Below, one piece after another: positions 8,239-16,026 of a stretch of DNA of 64,000 nucleotides. The stretch lies in contig NZ_BJND01000026.1 in the NCBI RefSeq assembly GCF_006539505.1, forward strand, positions 1 through 64,000, in the 5' to 3' direction. The notes beneath the pieces are model-generated. The model made no database searches, was not told the DNA's origin, and saw nothing but the letters and a program-made list of their open reading frames with translations. A program made the translations under genes and the position numbers. Origin of the DNA: Streptomyces spinoverrucosus. Its GTDB lineage: Bacteria; Actinomycetota; Actinomycetes; Streptomycetales; Streptomycetaceae. Each line of letters starts with the position of its first letter. Within the stretch, counting starts at the first letter, position 1.

Positions 8239-9146
8239 GCCGCCGCCTCCGTCCGCTTCGCGTCGGCCGGGCGCACCGTGTCGCCGGCCGCGAGGTAGCC
8301 GCTCAGGATGTCCTCCAGCCTGGGCCGCTCGACGTGCCAGTCGCCGCGCAGCGGTCCACGCTGCCGTATCAGGGTGGTCATCTGTCTGCCACTGGCACGG
8401 CGGCGTACGACGGTGTGCGGTGCGGTCAGGGTGTCGTCCTGGTCGGCGCGTCCGGTCAGTACGGCGTGGCTCTCGCGCAGCGCCTCGACGTCCTCGCTCA
8501 GCTCGACGCGGCCGTCCCGCAGCAGCAGCACCCAGTCGCAGGTCTGCTCCAGTTCGGGCAGGACGTGCGAGGACAGCACGATGCTCGTGCCGTGCTCGGC
8601 GGCCTCGGTCATCAGCGTCGCCATGATCTCGCCTCGTGCCACGGGGTCGAGGTCGGCCATCGGCTCGTCGAGCAGCAGCAGTTCGGGCCGCTTGCCGAGC
8701 GCCAGGGCGAGCGCGACGCGGGTGCTGTGTCCGGGGGACAGCTCGCCGACGCGGGCGGCGAGCGGGATGCCGCCCTCGCGGACGATCTGCTCGGCGGCCG
8801 CCCGGTCCCACGTGGAGTTCAGCTTCTCGCCCATGCGCAGGGTGTCCGCCACGGTGAAGCGGGGGTAGAGCGGCTTGTCCTGGGTGAGCAGGGAGACCCT
8901 GGTGCGCGCGTCGGGTGTCCCCGGTACGGCGTCCAGTACGCGCAGCTCCCCGGTGCCGGGGCGCAGGTGGCCGCCGGCCAGGTGCAGCAGGGTGCTCTTG
9001 CCGGCGCCGTTGCGTCCGACGAGGGCGGTGATACGGCCGCTGGGCACGGTGAACTCGCAGTCCCGCAGGGCCCAGCCGCCCCGCGCCCGGTACCGGAATC
9101 CGAGTCCCGTGGCGCGCAGCGCGGCCGGCGCGTCAGGCCCGGTCAT
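8235..9146 (-). CDS. ABC transporter ATP-binding protein (YtrB-like)
   Basis: A 303-aa ATPase with Walker A GRNGAGKST, a signature region reduced to LSPGHSTRVALAL (SPG instead of SGG), Walker B LLLLDEPMADLDP and switch His in SSHVL. The roughly 90-residue C-terminal extension is typical of YtrB/EcsA-type proteins. The ATG at 9146 has GAGGAGG upstream and overlaps the GntR stop (ATGA); its own stop overlaps the permease start (GTGA), so the three genes form a tight translationally coupled operon. It shares layout and sequence with the ATPase at 47659-48594. It should energise the neighbouring permease at the membrane. Confidence 0.92.
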   Translation of the reverse strand: MTGPDAPAALRATGLGFRYRARGGWALRDCEFTVPSGRITALVGRNGAGKSTLLHLAGGHLRPGTGELRVLDAVPGTPDARTRVSLLTQDKPLYPRFTVADTLRMGEKLNSTWDRAAAEQIVREGGIPLAARVGELSPGHSTRVALALALGKRPELLLLDEPMADLDPVARGEIMATLMTEAAEHGTSIVLSSHVLPELEQTCDWVLLLRDGRVELSEDVEALRESHAVLTGRADQDDTLTAPHTVVRRRASGRQMTTLIRQRGPLRGDWHVERPRLEDILSGYLAAGDTVRPADAKRTEAAA

Positions 9147-9580
9147 GCGTCCTCCTCTTTCCGCTCCCGGTCGCCCGGGGTGTGGCTGTTCTGCTCGTTG
9201 CTGTTGTCGTGGGCGTCCAGGGCGGCTGTGACCAGGGCCAGGATGTCGGCCCGTTCCAATCCCGCCGCCCGTGCGCGTGCCGTCCATTCGGTGAGCTCCG
9301 CGCGCAGGGGCGAGGCGTCCTCCGCGCCGGGCCGCGCGAGCGACCGCGTCACGAAGGTCCCCAGTCCGCGGCGCAGTTCGACCAGGCCGGCCTGCTCCAT
9401 GTCGCGGTAGGCCCGCAGCACGGTGTTGGGGTTGATGGCGGTGGCCGCCACCACCTCCTTGGCCGTGGGCAACTTGTCCCCGACCTTCAACGTGCCCATC
9501 CGAAGCGCTCGTTCGGTCTGCTCGACGATCTGCACATAGGCCGGTACGCCGCTGCCACGGTCGATCCGGTACTCGACCAC
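9143..9580 (-). CDS. GntR-family regulator, YtrA subfamily
   Basis: A 145-aa regulator. An N-terminal winged helix (VEYRIDRGSG, then KLPTAKEVVAATAINPNTVLRAYRDME) is followed by the short two-helix C-terminal part that defines YtrA proteins. These proteins lack a big ligand domain and usually repress their own operon with its ABC genes. The GTG at 9580 was chosen because it gives the family-typical N-terminus (VVEYRIDR) and has GGAAGG just upstream; a GTG four codons earlier is possible. A short AT-rich inverted repeat TAATTCATTA at 9631-9640 (read on the minus strand) is a candidate autoregulatory site. The gene starts the three-gene operon running to 7207. Confidence 0.9.
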   Translation of the reverse strand: MVEYRIDRGSGVPAYVQIVEQTERALRMGTLKVGDKLPTAKEVVAATAINPNTVLRAYRDMEQAGLVELRRGLGTFVTRSLARPGAEDASPLRAELTEWTARARAAGLERADILALVTAALDAHDNSNEQNSHTPGDRERKEEDA

Positions 9581-9666
9581 GTCACCTTCCACCGTTTTCA
9601 GTGAGCTTCGTTTTCAGTGTGCTTCCATTAATGAATTAGCACAAGCATGGTGGAGGCGTCGCGGGA

Positions 9667-10277
9667 ATGTCAATCAGGAGCAGAACCCGAGCGGCGCTCG
9701 TCGTCGCCGTCGCCCTGACCCTCGCCGCGGTGGGCCAGCAGCTCCTGCTGATCGTCGGCCTGGGCGCCCTGCTGCCCGGCCTGCAGTCCTGGCCCTGGCG
9801 GCCGGAATCTGGGCCGGGCTCCAGGACCACGAGCCGTACATGGCCCACGAGGAGGCCGTGTACGCCAACAAGGCCCGCTCCTGGGCCGACGGCACCCCCG
9901 ACGCGGGCTGGGGCCCCGACCGCCTCAGCCGCTCCACCGTCCCGGTCGCCGAGCGGCTCGCGGCGGACGGCCCCTGCCTCCTGGTCACCGGCTACGAACC
10001 GGAGATGGGCTGGTACTCGGGCTGCGACGCGGTCACCTACGCCCAGTACCGCCGCCTGACCCCGCCCCCGGGAACCCGCGTAACCCTGGTCCTCTTCGAA
10101 CACGGCCGCCTGCAACCGCACGCCGCCGCCCTGGCCCGCCTCATCGGCAACCGTGACACCACGGTCCGCCCGATCCCGACGGAGGGCACGCTGGGCACGG
10201 CGGCAGCGATCACGCTGGGCCAGGACGGACGCGATCACCGACGCCCTGGCCCAGGCGTGGACACGGACAGGCCCTAG
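9667..10277 (+). pseudogene. Decayed integral-membrane protein gene (C-terminal remnant, frameshifted)
   Basis: The reading frame starts at 9667 with a membrane helix (basic N-terminus, then AALVVAVALTLAAVGQQLLL). Coding signal then shifts at about 9775 to another frame, which carries a second hydrophobic stretch and a soluble tail (GYEPEMGWYSGCDAVTY). Near 10220 sense moves frame again, to TDAITDALAQAW. Two frameshifts in 600 bp and a body far too short for a multi-helix protein argue for a pseudogene. The soluble tail resembles extracytoplasmic C-termini of polytopic glycosyltransferase-like membrane proteins; that family link is an inference from memory. Sequencing error could explain one shift but hardly both plus the missing helices. 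Confidence 0.6.
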
Positions 10278-10318
10278 TTGTAACTCGACGCAGCCACTTT
10301 GTACTTGGTTCGCTCGCG

Positions 10319-11074
10319 TCAGCGTTGGAGAGACGCGGCGTCCCCCATGACGACCACCGGGTGCTGGGCGGGATCGAGGGTCCGCAGCAGCTCCCGCATG
10401 TGTTGCTGCGCCACGCTCACGCAGCCCTGTGTGGGCCCGCCGTGGTCGACGTGCAGCCAGATGCCGCCGCCCTTGTCCGCGCCGAGTGGGCGGGTCCAGT
10501 CGAGGGGTGAGGTGCCGGGTTGGCGGTTGTAGTTGATGGCCACGACGTAGTCGAAGGAGCCCGCGAGTGGCTCGCCTTCGAAGCCGGTGCCGTTGATGGT
10601 GAATCCGCGCCCTTGGTGGTACGGCAGTTTGGTGCCGGGGTCGGTGAGCAGCCCGCCGGCGTCGGTGAGGGTGAACACGCCGATGGGTGAGCGGAGATCG
10701 CCGACGCGGTGGTCGTCCGTCCAGCCTTTGAGGGCGTTGTGGGCCGGCCAGGTTGGTCCCGGTTCCCAGCCCGTGCCGGTGCGTCGGTAGAGCACCACCT
10801 GTGACGTGGGGGAGTTCTTGTCCTGGCCGGTGACCAGGACGACCTGGCGTGTGTTGTCGGGGACTTCGGCCATGGTCCGGGGTCCCAGGCCGGGCAGCCG
10901 TGCCGGGCTGGTGCTGCTCGGGGAGGCCTGCTCGGGACTGGCGGGGGTCGTGCCGGGGGCGGTGGTCGCGGAGGCCGTCCCGGCGGTCATCCCCGTTCCG
11001 CCGCACCCGGTGAGCGCGAGGAGCAGGGCCAGGCCTGCGGCCGGTATCCCGAGACGACGCGTTGATGAAGCCAT
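10319..11074 (-). CDS. L,D-transpeptidase-family lipoprotein (YkuD domain)
   Basis: A 251-aa exported protein. A basic N-terminus and hydrophobic core end in the lipobox LTGC, with Cys24 the likely lipidated residue, so the mature protein is tethered to the outer face of the membrane. A Ser/Thr/Pro linker follows. The catalytic region contains His208, His211 and Cys218 in HVDHGGPTQGCVS, the signature of YkuD L,D-transpeptidases, which make 3-3 peptidoglycan cross-links or anchor proteins. The spacing differs from classical HxxH...SHGC enzymes and fits the secreted actinobacterial subgroup. The ATG at 11074 places the signal peptide at the N-terminus; upstream in-frame codons look non-coding. 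It is divergent from the type III PKS gene. Confidence 0.85.
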   Translation of the reverse strand: MASSTRRLGIPAAGLALLLALTGCGGTGMTAGTASATTAPGTTPASPEQASPSSTSPARLPGLGPRTMAEVPDNTRQVVLVTGQDKNSPTSQVVLYRRTGTGWEPGPTWPAHNALKGWTDDHRVGDLRSPIGVFTLTDAGGLLTDPGTKLPYHQGRGFTINGTGFEGEPLAGSFDYVVAINYNRQPGTSPLDWTRPLGADKGGGIWLHVDHGGPTQGCVSVAQQHMRELLRTLDPAQHPVVVMGDAASLQR

Positions 11075-11290
11075 GATCGTCAGGCTGACGGAGATGTGTG
11101 AGGAACTCGTCAGCGCCGGACTCCGGACCCGGACCTTCCGCAGTGTGCGCCGTGTCACACACATTGCAAACTGCCCAAGTTGCTCAGATCACAGCGTAAA
11201 TGTCCATTTGGCCCTCATGCTCGAAACGGATGCCGACGCCCTAAGTGGGGCGTATCGGTATCGACTTGGACGCGAAGTGCTGAAGTGATG

Positions 11291-11318
11291 CATGGCACAT
11301 GGCACATGACGCATGACA
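11291..11318. repeat. 7-bp tandem repeat upstream of the type III PKS gene
   Basis: Four consecutive 7-bp units (CATGGCA, CATGGCA, CATGACG, CATGACA) stand about 50 bp before the PKS start, in the 293-bp divergent region shared with the L,D-transpeptidase gene. They may be a regulator-binding array or a slippage-prone spacer. Nothing else in this gap is readable as a gene. Confidence 0.75.
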
Positions 11319-11367
11319 CAGCATTCGTGACGTTCTCCCCCCTTTTCCCTGTAGAAAGGTGCCAATT

Positions 11368-12555
11368 GTGGCCGCTTACCTGTGCCCTCCTGCCGTGATA
11401 CATGGCAAGCACACCGTGGAGACCAGCCAGATCGTGGCGGAAGTGCGCGGCCGGCACCCGCACGCGGCGTGGGCGCCGCGGATCGACGGCATCGCGGCCA
11501 GTACGGGCATCGAAACCCGCGGGTGGATGCTGCCACTGGAGACCGCCGTCGCGCCCGGCAACGGGAGCGGCCTGCCGGCCGCCAGCATCGGGCCGGCCCG
11601 AGAGGCGCTGGCCCGCGACGGGTTCACCGAGCAGGACGTGGACCGCGTGATCGCCGCCCTTGAGGCGATACCCGCGCCGCAGACCGTCCAGGAGCGCACC
11701 GCGCCGGCCTGGGCGGCCGTGCAGTCCTACGGCGAGCATGCGGCGCGCGGGGCCCTGCAGATCGCCGGGCTGGACGCCGCGGACGTGGACTGCCTGATCA
11801 CCAGTCACTCCACCACCCCGGCGCTGCCGGGGCTGGACGTCACCCTGGCCAACAAGCTCCCGCTCCGAGGTGACGTGATGCTGCTGCCGGCCACGCAGTG
11901 GGCCTGCATCGCCGGGACCCGCTCCCTGGCGCTGGCGGCGGATCTCGTGGCCGCGGACCCCGACCGGGTGGTCCTGGTCGTGATCGCGGAGGCGCTGAGC
12001 ACGACCTACCAGCCCGCGGACGACACTCTGGAGTCCTTGATCGTCCGGTTGCTGTTCGCGGACACCGCGGTCGCCGCGGTGGTCACGGGCCGCCCGAGGC
12101 CCGAGTCGATACTGCGGCTGGACGCCGCCTGGCACCACACTCTGCCCGGCACCCAGGACCTGCACCGCCTGGAGACACGGGCGGACGGCACCCACTTCGT
12201 GATGGACCGGCGCGGGCCGCGCGCCGTACAGGAGACGGTCACCGCGATGTGGGAGTGGTTGCGCGTCCGCTACCAGGACGACCCCGACTCCTGGCACCCC
12301 GACGTTCTGCTCGCGCACCCCGGCGGGACCCGGGTGCTGGAGTACATGGAGCAGACGATGCCCGACGGGTGGCCGTCGGGGCTGCTGGACCACAGCCGGG
12401 ACAGCTACACCAGCGGCAACCGCGGAGGCGCCGCCGTGTTCGACATCCTGCGCAGGGCGCACGACGCCGGGCGGCAGAAACCGGGCGATCGTGCCGTCCT
12501 GTACGCGGCGGCCCCCGGCCTCACGGCCACCGCCCTGGCAGGGGAGTGGCTGTAG
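11368..12555 (+). CDS. Type III polyketide synthase (chalcone synthase superfamily)
   Basis: A 395-aa homodimer-type thiolase-fold enzyme that would condense malonyl-CoA extenders onto a CoA starter without an ACP. The catalytic triad is complete: Cys180 in TQWACIAG, His317 in LLAHPGGTR and Asn351 in SGNRGG. Length is usual for the family (350-400). The GTG at 11368 was chosen for AAAGG eight bases upstream; another GTG three codons earlier has none. The residues around the active Cys (WAC rather than GC) and a low-similarity N-terminal third place it away from the textbook RppA pattern. It is not obviously an alkylresorcinol or germicidin synthase either, so the product is unassigned. No tailoring oxygenase or methyltransferase gene is adjacent. 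Confidence 0.9.
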   Translation: MAAYLCPPAVIHGKHTVETSQIVAEVRGRHPHAAWAPRIDGIAASTGIETRGWMLPLETAVAPGNGSGLPAASIGPAREALARDGFTEQDVDRVIAALEAIPAPQTVQERTAPAWAAVQSYGEHAARGALQIAGLDAADVDCLITSHSTTPALPGLDVTLANKLPLRGDVMLLPATQWACIAGTRSLALAADLVAADPDRVVLVVIAEALSTTYQPADDTLESLIVRLLFADTAVAAVVTGRPRPESILRLDAAWHHTLPGTQDLHRLETRADGTHFVMDRRGPRAVQETVTAMWEWLRVRYQDDPDSWHPDVLLAHPGGTRVLEYMEQTMPDGWPSGLLDHSRDSYTSGNRGGAAVFDILRRAHDAGRQKPGDRAVLYAAAPGLTATALAGEWL

Positions 12556-12591
12556 CGCGAGCGGACCCCACCCGCCCCACCCGCGCCCGCG

Positions 12592-14751
12592 TCACCTCGC
12601 GACCGCCGCCCAGACCACTTTGCCGGTGTCCGTCCACCGCACCCCCCACCGGGTGGTCAGGCTGTGTACGACGTGCAGGCCACGACCACCGTCGTCGAGG
12701 AGCCCGGTGCGGCCCAGCCGCGGCCTGCCGTTGCCGGTGTCGCCCACCTCGCACAGCAGCCCGTGGCCGGCCCTGATCAGCCGTACCGTGATGGGTCCGC
12801 GGGCGAAGCGGACCGCGTTGGCGACCAGCTCGCTGACCACCAGCAGCACGTTGTCCCGGGTGTCGTCCCTGGTGCGCCACTGCCCCAGCAGCGCGGCGAC
12901 CAGCGTGCGGGCCCGGGCGGCCGCGTCGTCGCGGGCGGGCAGACGCCAGGTCGCGGTGTCCCCCTTGCGGTAGCCGATCATGCGCGCGAGCAGCAGGGTC
13001 ACGTCGTCGCGCCGGCGCACAGGCGCCACCGCGGCGACCACGCGCCGCGCGGCCTGCTGCAGCGAATCCCAGGGGTGCACCGTGGACACGGCGTCCGCCA
13101 GCCTGCCGATGCCCTCGTCGATCGATACGGCGGGATCCTCCACCAGGCCGTCGGTGTAGAGGGCGAGCAGCGAGCCCGGGGGTGCGGCGAACGCGTGCAC
13201 GTCGAACGGTTCCCGCAGCGCGAACTCGGCGCCCAGGCCGGGGTGGGTGCGGACCGCGAGCGGGGCGGCCGTCCCGTCGGGAGGCACCAGGACCGGGGGC
13301 AGATGGCCGGCGCTGGACAGTGCCACGTGGTGGCCGACGGGGTCGTACACGGCGATGCAGCAGGTCGACCCGAGGGCGCTGTAGCCGGCCGCCAGCCCGG
13401 ACTCCGCGTCGTCCAGCAGGCTCACGGTCTCGTCCAGGTGCTCCAGCACCTCGTCGGGCGCCAGCCCCGCGGACAGCAGCGCGCGGGCCTCCATGCTCAG
13501 CTGCCCCATGGTGGCCGCGGCTCCCAGGCCGTGCCCGACGACGTCACCGACCACCAGGGCGGTACGGCCGTCCGGTAGCGGAAAGCTGTTCACCCAGTCA
13601 CCGCCGACGCCCGCGCTGTCGGGGGTGGTGGGCTGGTAGACGCTGGCCGTCTCGATGGTGTCGCCGCCGGCCCGTGGCAGCAGCCGGCGCTGCAACGCCA
13701 GCACCTGCGTGTGCTCGCGCTGGTGCTGACGGGCCAGGTCGACGTGGTGAGAGGTCCTGGCCACCAGTTCCTGCAGGTCCAGCAACTCGTTGTTGGCGAA
13801 GGGCCGGTCCGCCCGCCGCCAGACCTCCGCCACACCCAGAACGACGGGCGGCGCGCCGTCGAGGACCAGCGGTATGCACGCCACACCCGCCGCCCGGTCA
13901 CCGGGCACCAGGGCACGCACCAGCCGCTGGGTGCCGAGTACCCGCTCGATCGTCTCCCGGTCGGGTATGACGATGGCCTGCGCGGCGTCGTCACGCCGTA
14001 TTGCTTGCGACAGAAGGCGACTCGCATCGCCGGGAAGATCGTCGCCAGGAGTCACATAGCCATCGGGCCAGGCCCGGTCCGGCACCAGGGCCGCGCGCCG
14101 CAGCCGGATACGCCCCTGCGGCTGCCCGGTGACCCCCTCGCCCGTCCACACGGCGAAGTCGAGGTCGATGGCGGCCACGTCTCCCCAGGCCAGCAGAGAC
14201 TCCGCCAGCGACTGCGCGGTCTCGCCGATGTCCAGCGACGTGCCGATCGCGGTCTCGGCGGCGAACAGGTGCAGCCTCCTGGCCATGGCGATCAGGGAGA
14301 CGGTCAGGCCCTCCTGAGGCGCCGCGGCGGCCAGGATGCTCATCGAGACGACCAGCTCCGACCCGTCGCCGCGCCGCAGGCGCTGGACCCGGGCGACGTG
14401 CGGCTCACCGGTCGCGAGGACCTGCCGCAACCGCCGGGTGACCGTCGGTACGTCCCCGGGAGGCAGAAGATCGAGGAAAGGGCTCCCGGTCACGGCATCC
14501 AGTCCCGCGAAAACGGGGGCGTCCAGATTGCAGCGGGTGATTCTCAGATCCCGGTCCAGGTTGACCGCGCCGAGGATCTGCTCCTGACGGCCGGGTGCCG
14601 GGTCGGCGGGTACGTATTGGCGGACAGCGCGCTCGCCCTGCTCGTCGGCACCACGGGCCGCCGCCGCTCCGCCGCGCGGGATGTACTGCCCCAAGGCGCT
14701 GCTGACCATGTCGAACGGCGACGAAGACGAGGGGGAGGGTGTGGCGTCCAT
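12592..14751 (-). CDS. SpoIIE/PP2C-type phosphatase with PAS, GAF and anti-sigma-like kinase domains
   Basis: A 719-aa multidomain signalling protein. A Ser-rich N-terminus precedes a PAS-like domain (about 60-165), then a GAF-like domain (about 170-325). A PP2C/SpoIIE phosphatase follows (about 345-565) with metal-binding Asp residues in GVGGDW, GDVVGHG and LYTDGLVED. The C-terminal HATPase_c domain (about 585-715) has N-box SELVANAV and G1 box VGDTGNG. Such proteins combine an RsbW-like kinase and an RsbU-like phosphatase to tune anti-sigma-factor antagonists in SigB-like stress networks. No antagonist or sigma gene is adjacent, so it acts on distant partners. It is convergent with the PKS gene, 36 bp apart. 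Confidence 0.9.
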   Translation of the reverse strand: MDATPSPSSSSPFDMVSSALGQYIPRGGAAAARGADEQGERAVRQYVPADPAPGRQEQILGAVNLDRDLRITRCNLDAPVFAGLDAVTGSPFLDLLPPGDVPTVTRRLRQVLATGEPHVARVQRLRRGDGSELVVSMSILAAAAPQEGLTVSLIAMARRLHLFAAETAIGTSLDIGETAQSLAESLLAWGDVAAIDLDFAVWTGEGVTGQPQGRIRLRRAALVPDRAWPDGYVTPGDDLPGDASRLLSQAIRRDDAAQAIVIPDRETIERVLGTQRLVRALVPGDRAAGVACIPLVLDGAPPVVLGVAEVWRRADRPFANNELLDLQELVARTSHHVDLARQHQREHTQVLALQRRLLPRAGGDTIETASVYQPTTPDSAGVGGDWVNSFPLPDGRTALVVGDVVGHGLGAAATMGQLSMEARALLSAGLAPDEVLEHLDETVSLLDDAESGLAAGYSALGSTCCIAVYDPVGHHVALSSAGHLPPVLVPPDGTAAPLAVRTHPGLGAEFALREPFDVHAFAAPPGSLLALYTDGLVEDPAVSIDEGIGRLADAVSTVHPWDSLQQAARRVVAAVAPVRRRDDVTLLLARMIGYRKGDTATWRLPARDDAAARARTLVAALLGQWRTRDDTRDNVLLVVSELVANAVRFARGPITVRLIRAGHGLLCEVGDTGNGRPRLGRTGLLDDGGRGLHVVHSLTTRWGVRWTDTGKVVWAAVAR

Positions 14752-14977
14752 GCGGAGCTCTCTCAGCTCGCTTTCCTGACCGCACGCTCATTCAATAACA
14801 CCCTGGGCCGCTTCGCCCACACCAGCTCATAGCGCAGTGAACCGGACAGTGATGGAGCCTGGCCGGTGCGGCAGAGAAAGTCTGTCCCGGCGAGGTCACA
14901 TGTGCGTGCCTGCCGGAGTTAGGGTCGGAGCACGGGTGCACGCCCGGGTCCCTCGCCGCATCCGAAACGAAGGTGCT

Positions 14978-15316
14978 ATGCCCGCTGAGAACGCCCCCGT
15001 CGCCGGGAACCTCGACGACGACGACTACCCCGCCTACACCATGGGGCGGGCCGCCGACGTTCTCGGCACCACCCCCGCCTTCCTCCGGGCCATCGGCGAA
15101 GCCGAACTGATCACTCCCCTGCGTTCGGAAGGCGGCCACCGCCGGTACTCCCGCCGCCAGTTGCGCATGGCCGCCCGGGCCCGCGAACTCGTCGACCAGG
15201 GCACTCCCATCGAGGCCGCGTGCCGCATCATCTCTCTGGAGGACCAGCTGGACGACGCCCTCCGCCTGAACCGGGAAATGCGCCGGAAGCTGGACGAACA
15301 CGACGCGGATACCTAG
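14978..15316 (+). CDS. Small MerR-like helix-turn-helix regulator
   Basis: A 112-aa protein with a MerR-type winged helix (YTMGRAADVLGTTPAFLRAIGEA, then the wing GGHRRYSRRQL) and a short C-terminal coiled coil (ISLEDQLDDALRLNREMRRKL). It lacks an effector-binding domain and Cys ligands for metals. The acidic N-terminus (NLDDDDY) is unusual. The ATG at 14978 was chosen because AAGG lies five bases upstream; an in-frame codon at 14837 would add 47 non-conserved-looking residues. It stands directly before the cold-shock gene, separated by 231 bp. I infer a possible role in cold or stress response from that position only. Confidence 0.85.
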   Translation: MPAENAPVAGNLDDDDYPAYTMGRAADVLGTTPAFLRAIGEAELITPLRSEGGHRRYSRRQLRMAARARELVDQGTPIEAACRIISLEDQLDDALRLNREMRRKLDEHDADT

Positions 15317-15547
15317 TCCCGCGGGTACAGAAATACTGGGTGCGGGAGGATGAGAATTTTTGGTCGGTCCGAAAAACGCGTGGGGGTTTGCACCCGACCT
15401 GTGTTAACGTGATAGCAGTTGCAGTTTTGGTTGCCAGAGACTTGTTTCTTTGCAGAGCTTTCCGGATCTTTCCGGAGGGGTGATCATCGCGGCGACTCGG
15501 ATCCGTAAAGTGCGGATTCCGGCACTGCCCCCCAAGGGAGATTCAAT
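15317..15547 (+). promoter_or_regulatory. Promoter and long 5' leader of the cold-shock gene
   Basis: This 231-bp gap holds no gene. A TTGCAC element at 15388-15393 could be a -35 box, with a weak AT-containing -10 about 16-19 bp later, implying a leader of about 130 nt. The leader contains two exact copies of CTTTCCGGA at 15458-15466 and 15468-15476 and a low-GC, T-rich stretch (15420-15460), unusual in this genome. Long structured leaders are typical of cspA-like genes, where they control mRNA stability and translation at low temperature. The ribosome binding site is AAGGGAG at 15533-15539. Confidence 0.5.
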
Positions 15548-15751
15548 ATGGCATCTGGCACCGTGAAGTGGTTCAACGCGGAAAAGGGCTTCGGCTTCAT
15601 CGAGCAGGACGGCGGCGGCGCTGACGTGTTCGCCCACTACTCGAACATCGCCACCTCCGGCTTCCGCGAGCTTCAGGAAGGCCAGAAGGTTACCTTCGAC
15701 GTCACGCAGGGCCAGAAGGGCCCGCAGGCGGAGAACATCGTTCCCGCCTGA
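15548..15751 (+). CDS. Cold-shock domain protein (CspA family)
   Basis: A 67-aa single OB-fold RNA/DNA chaperone of exactly family length. RNP1 is KGFGFIEQ and RNP2 is VFAHYSNI; the aromatic residues that stack on nucleic acid (Trp8, Phe9, Phe15, Phe17, Phe28, His29) are present. It melts secondary structure in mRNA and can act as a transcription antiterminator. It is preceded by AAGGGAG seven bases upstream and followed by a strong hairpin terminator at 15770-15806. A DEAD-box helicase gene lies next, which fits a joint role in RNA remodelling in the cold. Confidence 0.97.
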   Translation: MASGTVKWFNAEKGFGFIEQDGGGADVFAHYSNIATSGFRELQEGQKVTFDVTQGQKGPQAENIVPA

Positions 15752-15769
15752 CGCTGACGCGAACCATGT

Positions 15770-15806
15770 AGCTGGGGCCCGCGCTCTTGGGGTGCGGGCC
15801 CCAGCT
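15770..15806 (+). terminator. Intrinsic-type terminator after the cold-shock gene
   Basis: A perfect 13-bp inverted repeat (AGCTGGGGCCCGC and its complement) surrounds an 11-nt loop, starting 19 bp after the stop codon. A strong U-tract is lacking, which is normal for terminators in high-GC actinomycetes. It should insulate the cold-shock gene from the helicase gene. Confidence 0.85.
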
Positions 15807-15816
15807 CATTGCTTTC

Positions 15817-15897
15817 CCGGATTCCCCGGATTTTCCGAATGCCTCGGATTCTCCGGACTCCCCGGATTCCCCGGACTCTCTGTATATCCCGGATTTT
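15817..15897. repeat. 9-bp tandem repeat, nine units (CCGGATTCC-like)
   Basis: Exactly nine 9-bp units in register from 15817: CCGGATTCC, CCGGATTTT, CCGAATGCC, TCGGATTCT, CCGGACTCC, CCGGATTCC, CCGGACTCT, CTGTATATC, CCGGATTTT. Only unit 8 is strongly diverged. The array fills the space between the cold-shock terminator and the helicase leader hairpin. The motif CCGGA also occurs twice in the cold-shock leader. It may be a protein-binding array, a leader element or an expanded microsatellite. Confidence 0.85.
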
Positions 15898-15992
15898 TGA
15901 CAGCCCCGGCTTCAGCGCAGAGAGGCCCGGCTTTTCGCATGCCCTTCGGCTCATCCTTGTGAATCCGCGTGCAGCCCTGCACCGCAGCGGAG

Positions 15993-16026
15993 TTCCTCGA
16001 TGCGCCGCATCGAGGAAGGTTCCTCC
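15993..16026 (+). promoter_or_regulatory. Hairpin sequestering the ribosome binding site of the helicase gene
   Basis: TTCCTCGATGCG (15993-16004) and CGCATCGAGGAA (16006-16017) are perfectly complementary over 12 bp with almost no loop. The right arm contains most of the Shine-Dalgarno sequence GAGGAAGG (16012-16019), which is seven bases from the ATG at 16027. A second copy of the anti-Shine-Dalgarno string TTCCTC follows at 16020-16025. Pairing would hide the ribosome binding site. This suggests translational control by temperature, by the cold-shock protein or by the helicase itself; the trigger is inference. Confidence 0.65.

Noticed and set aside
7207..8811. A 534-residue single frame including the permease
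   Set aside because: The first 190 residues are a shadow of the ATPase gene; the real permease starts at the GTG overlapping the ATPase stop.
15809..15897. CRISPR-like array in the helicase leader
   Set aside because: 9-bp contiguous units without spacers.
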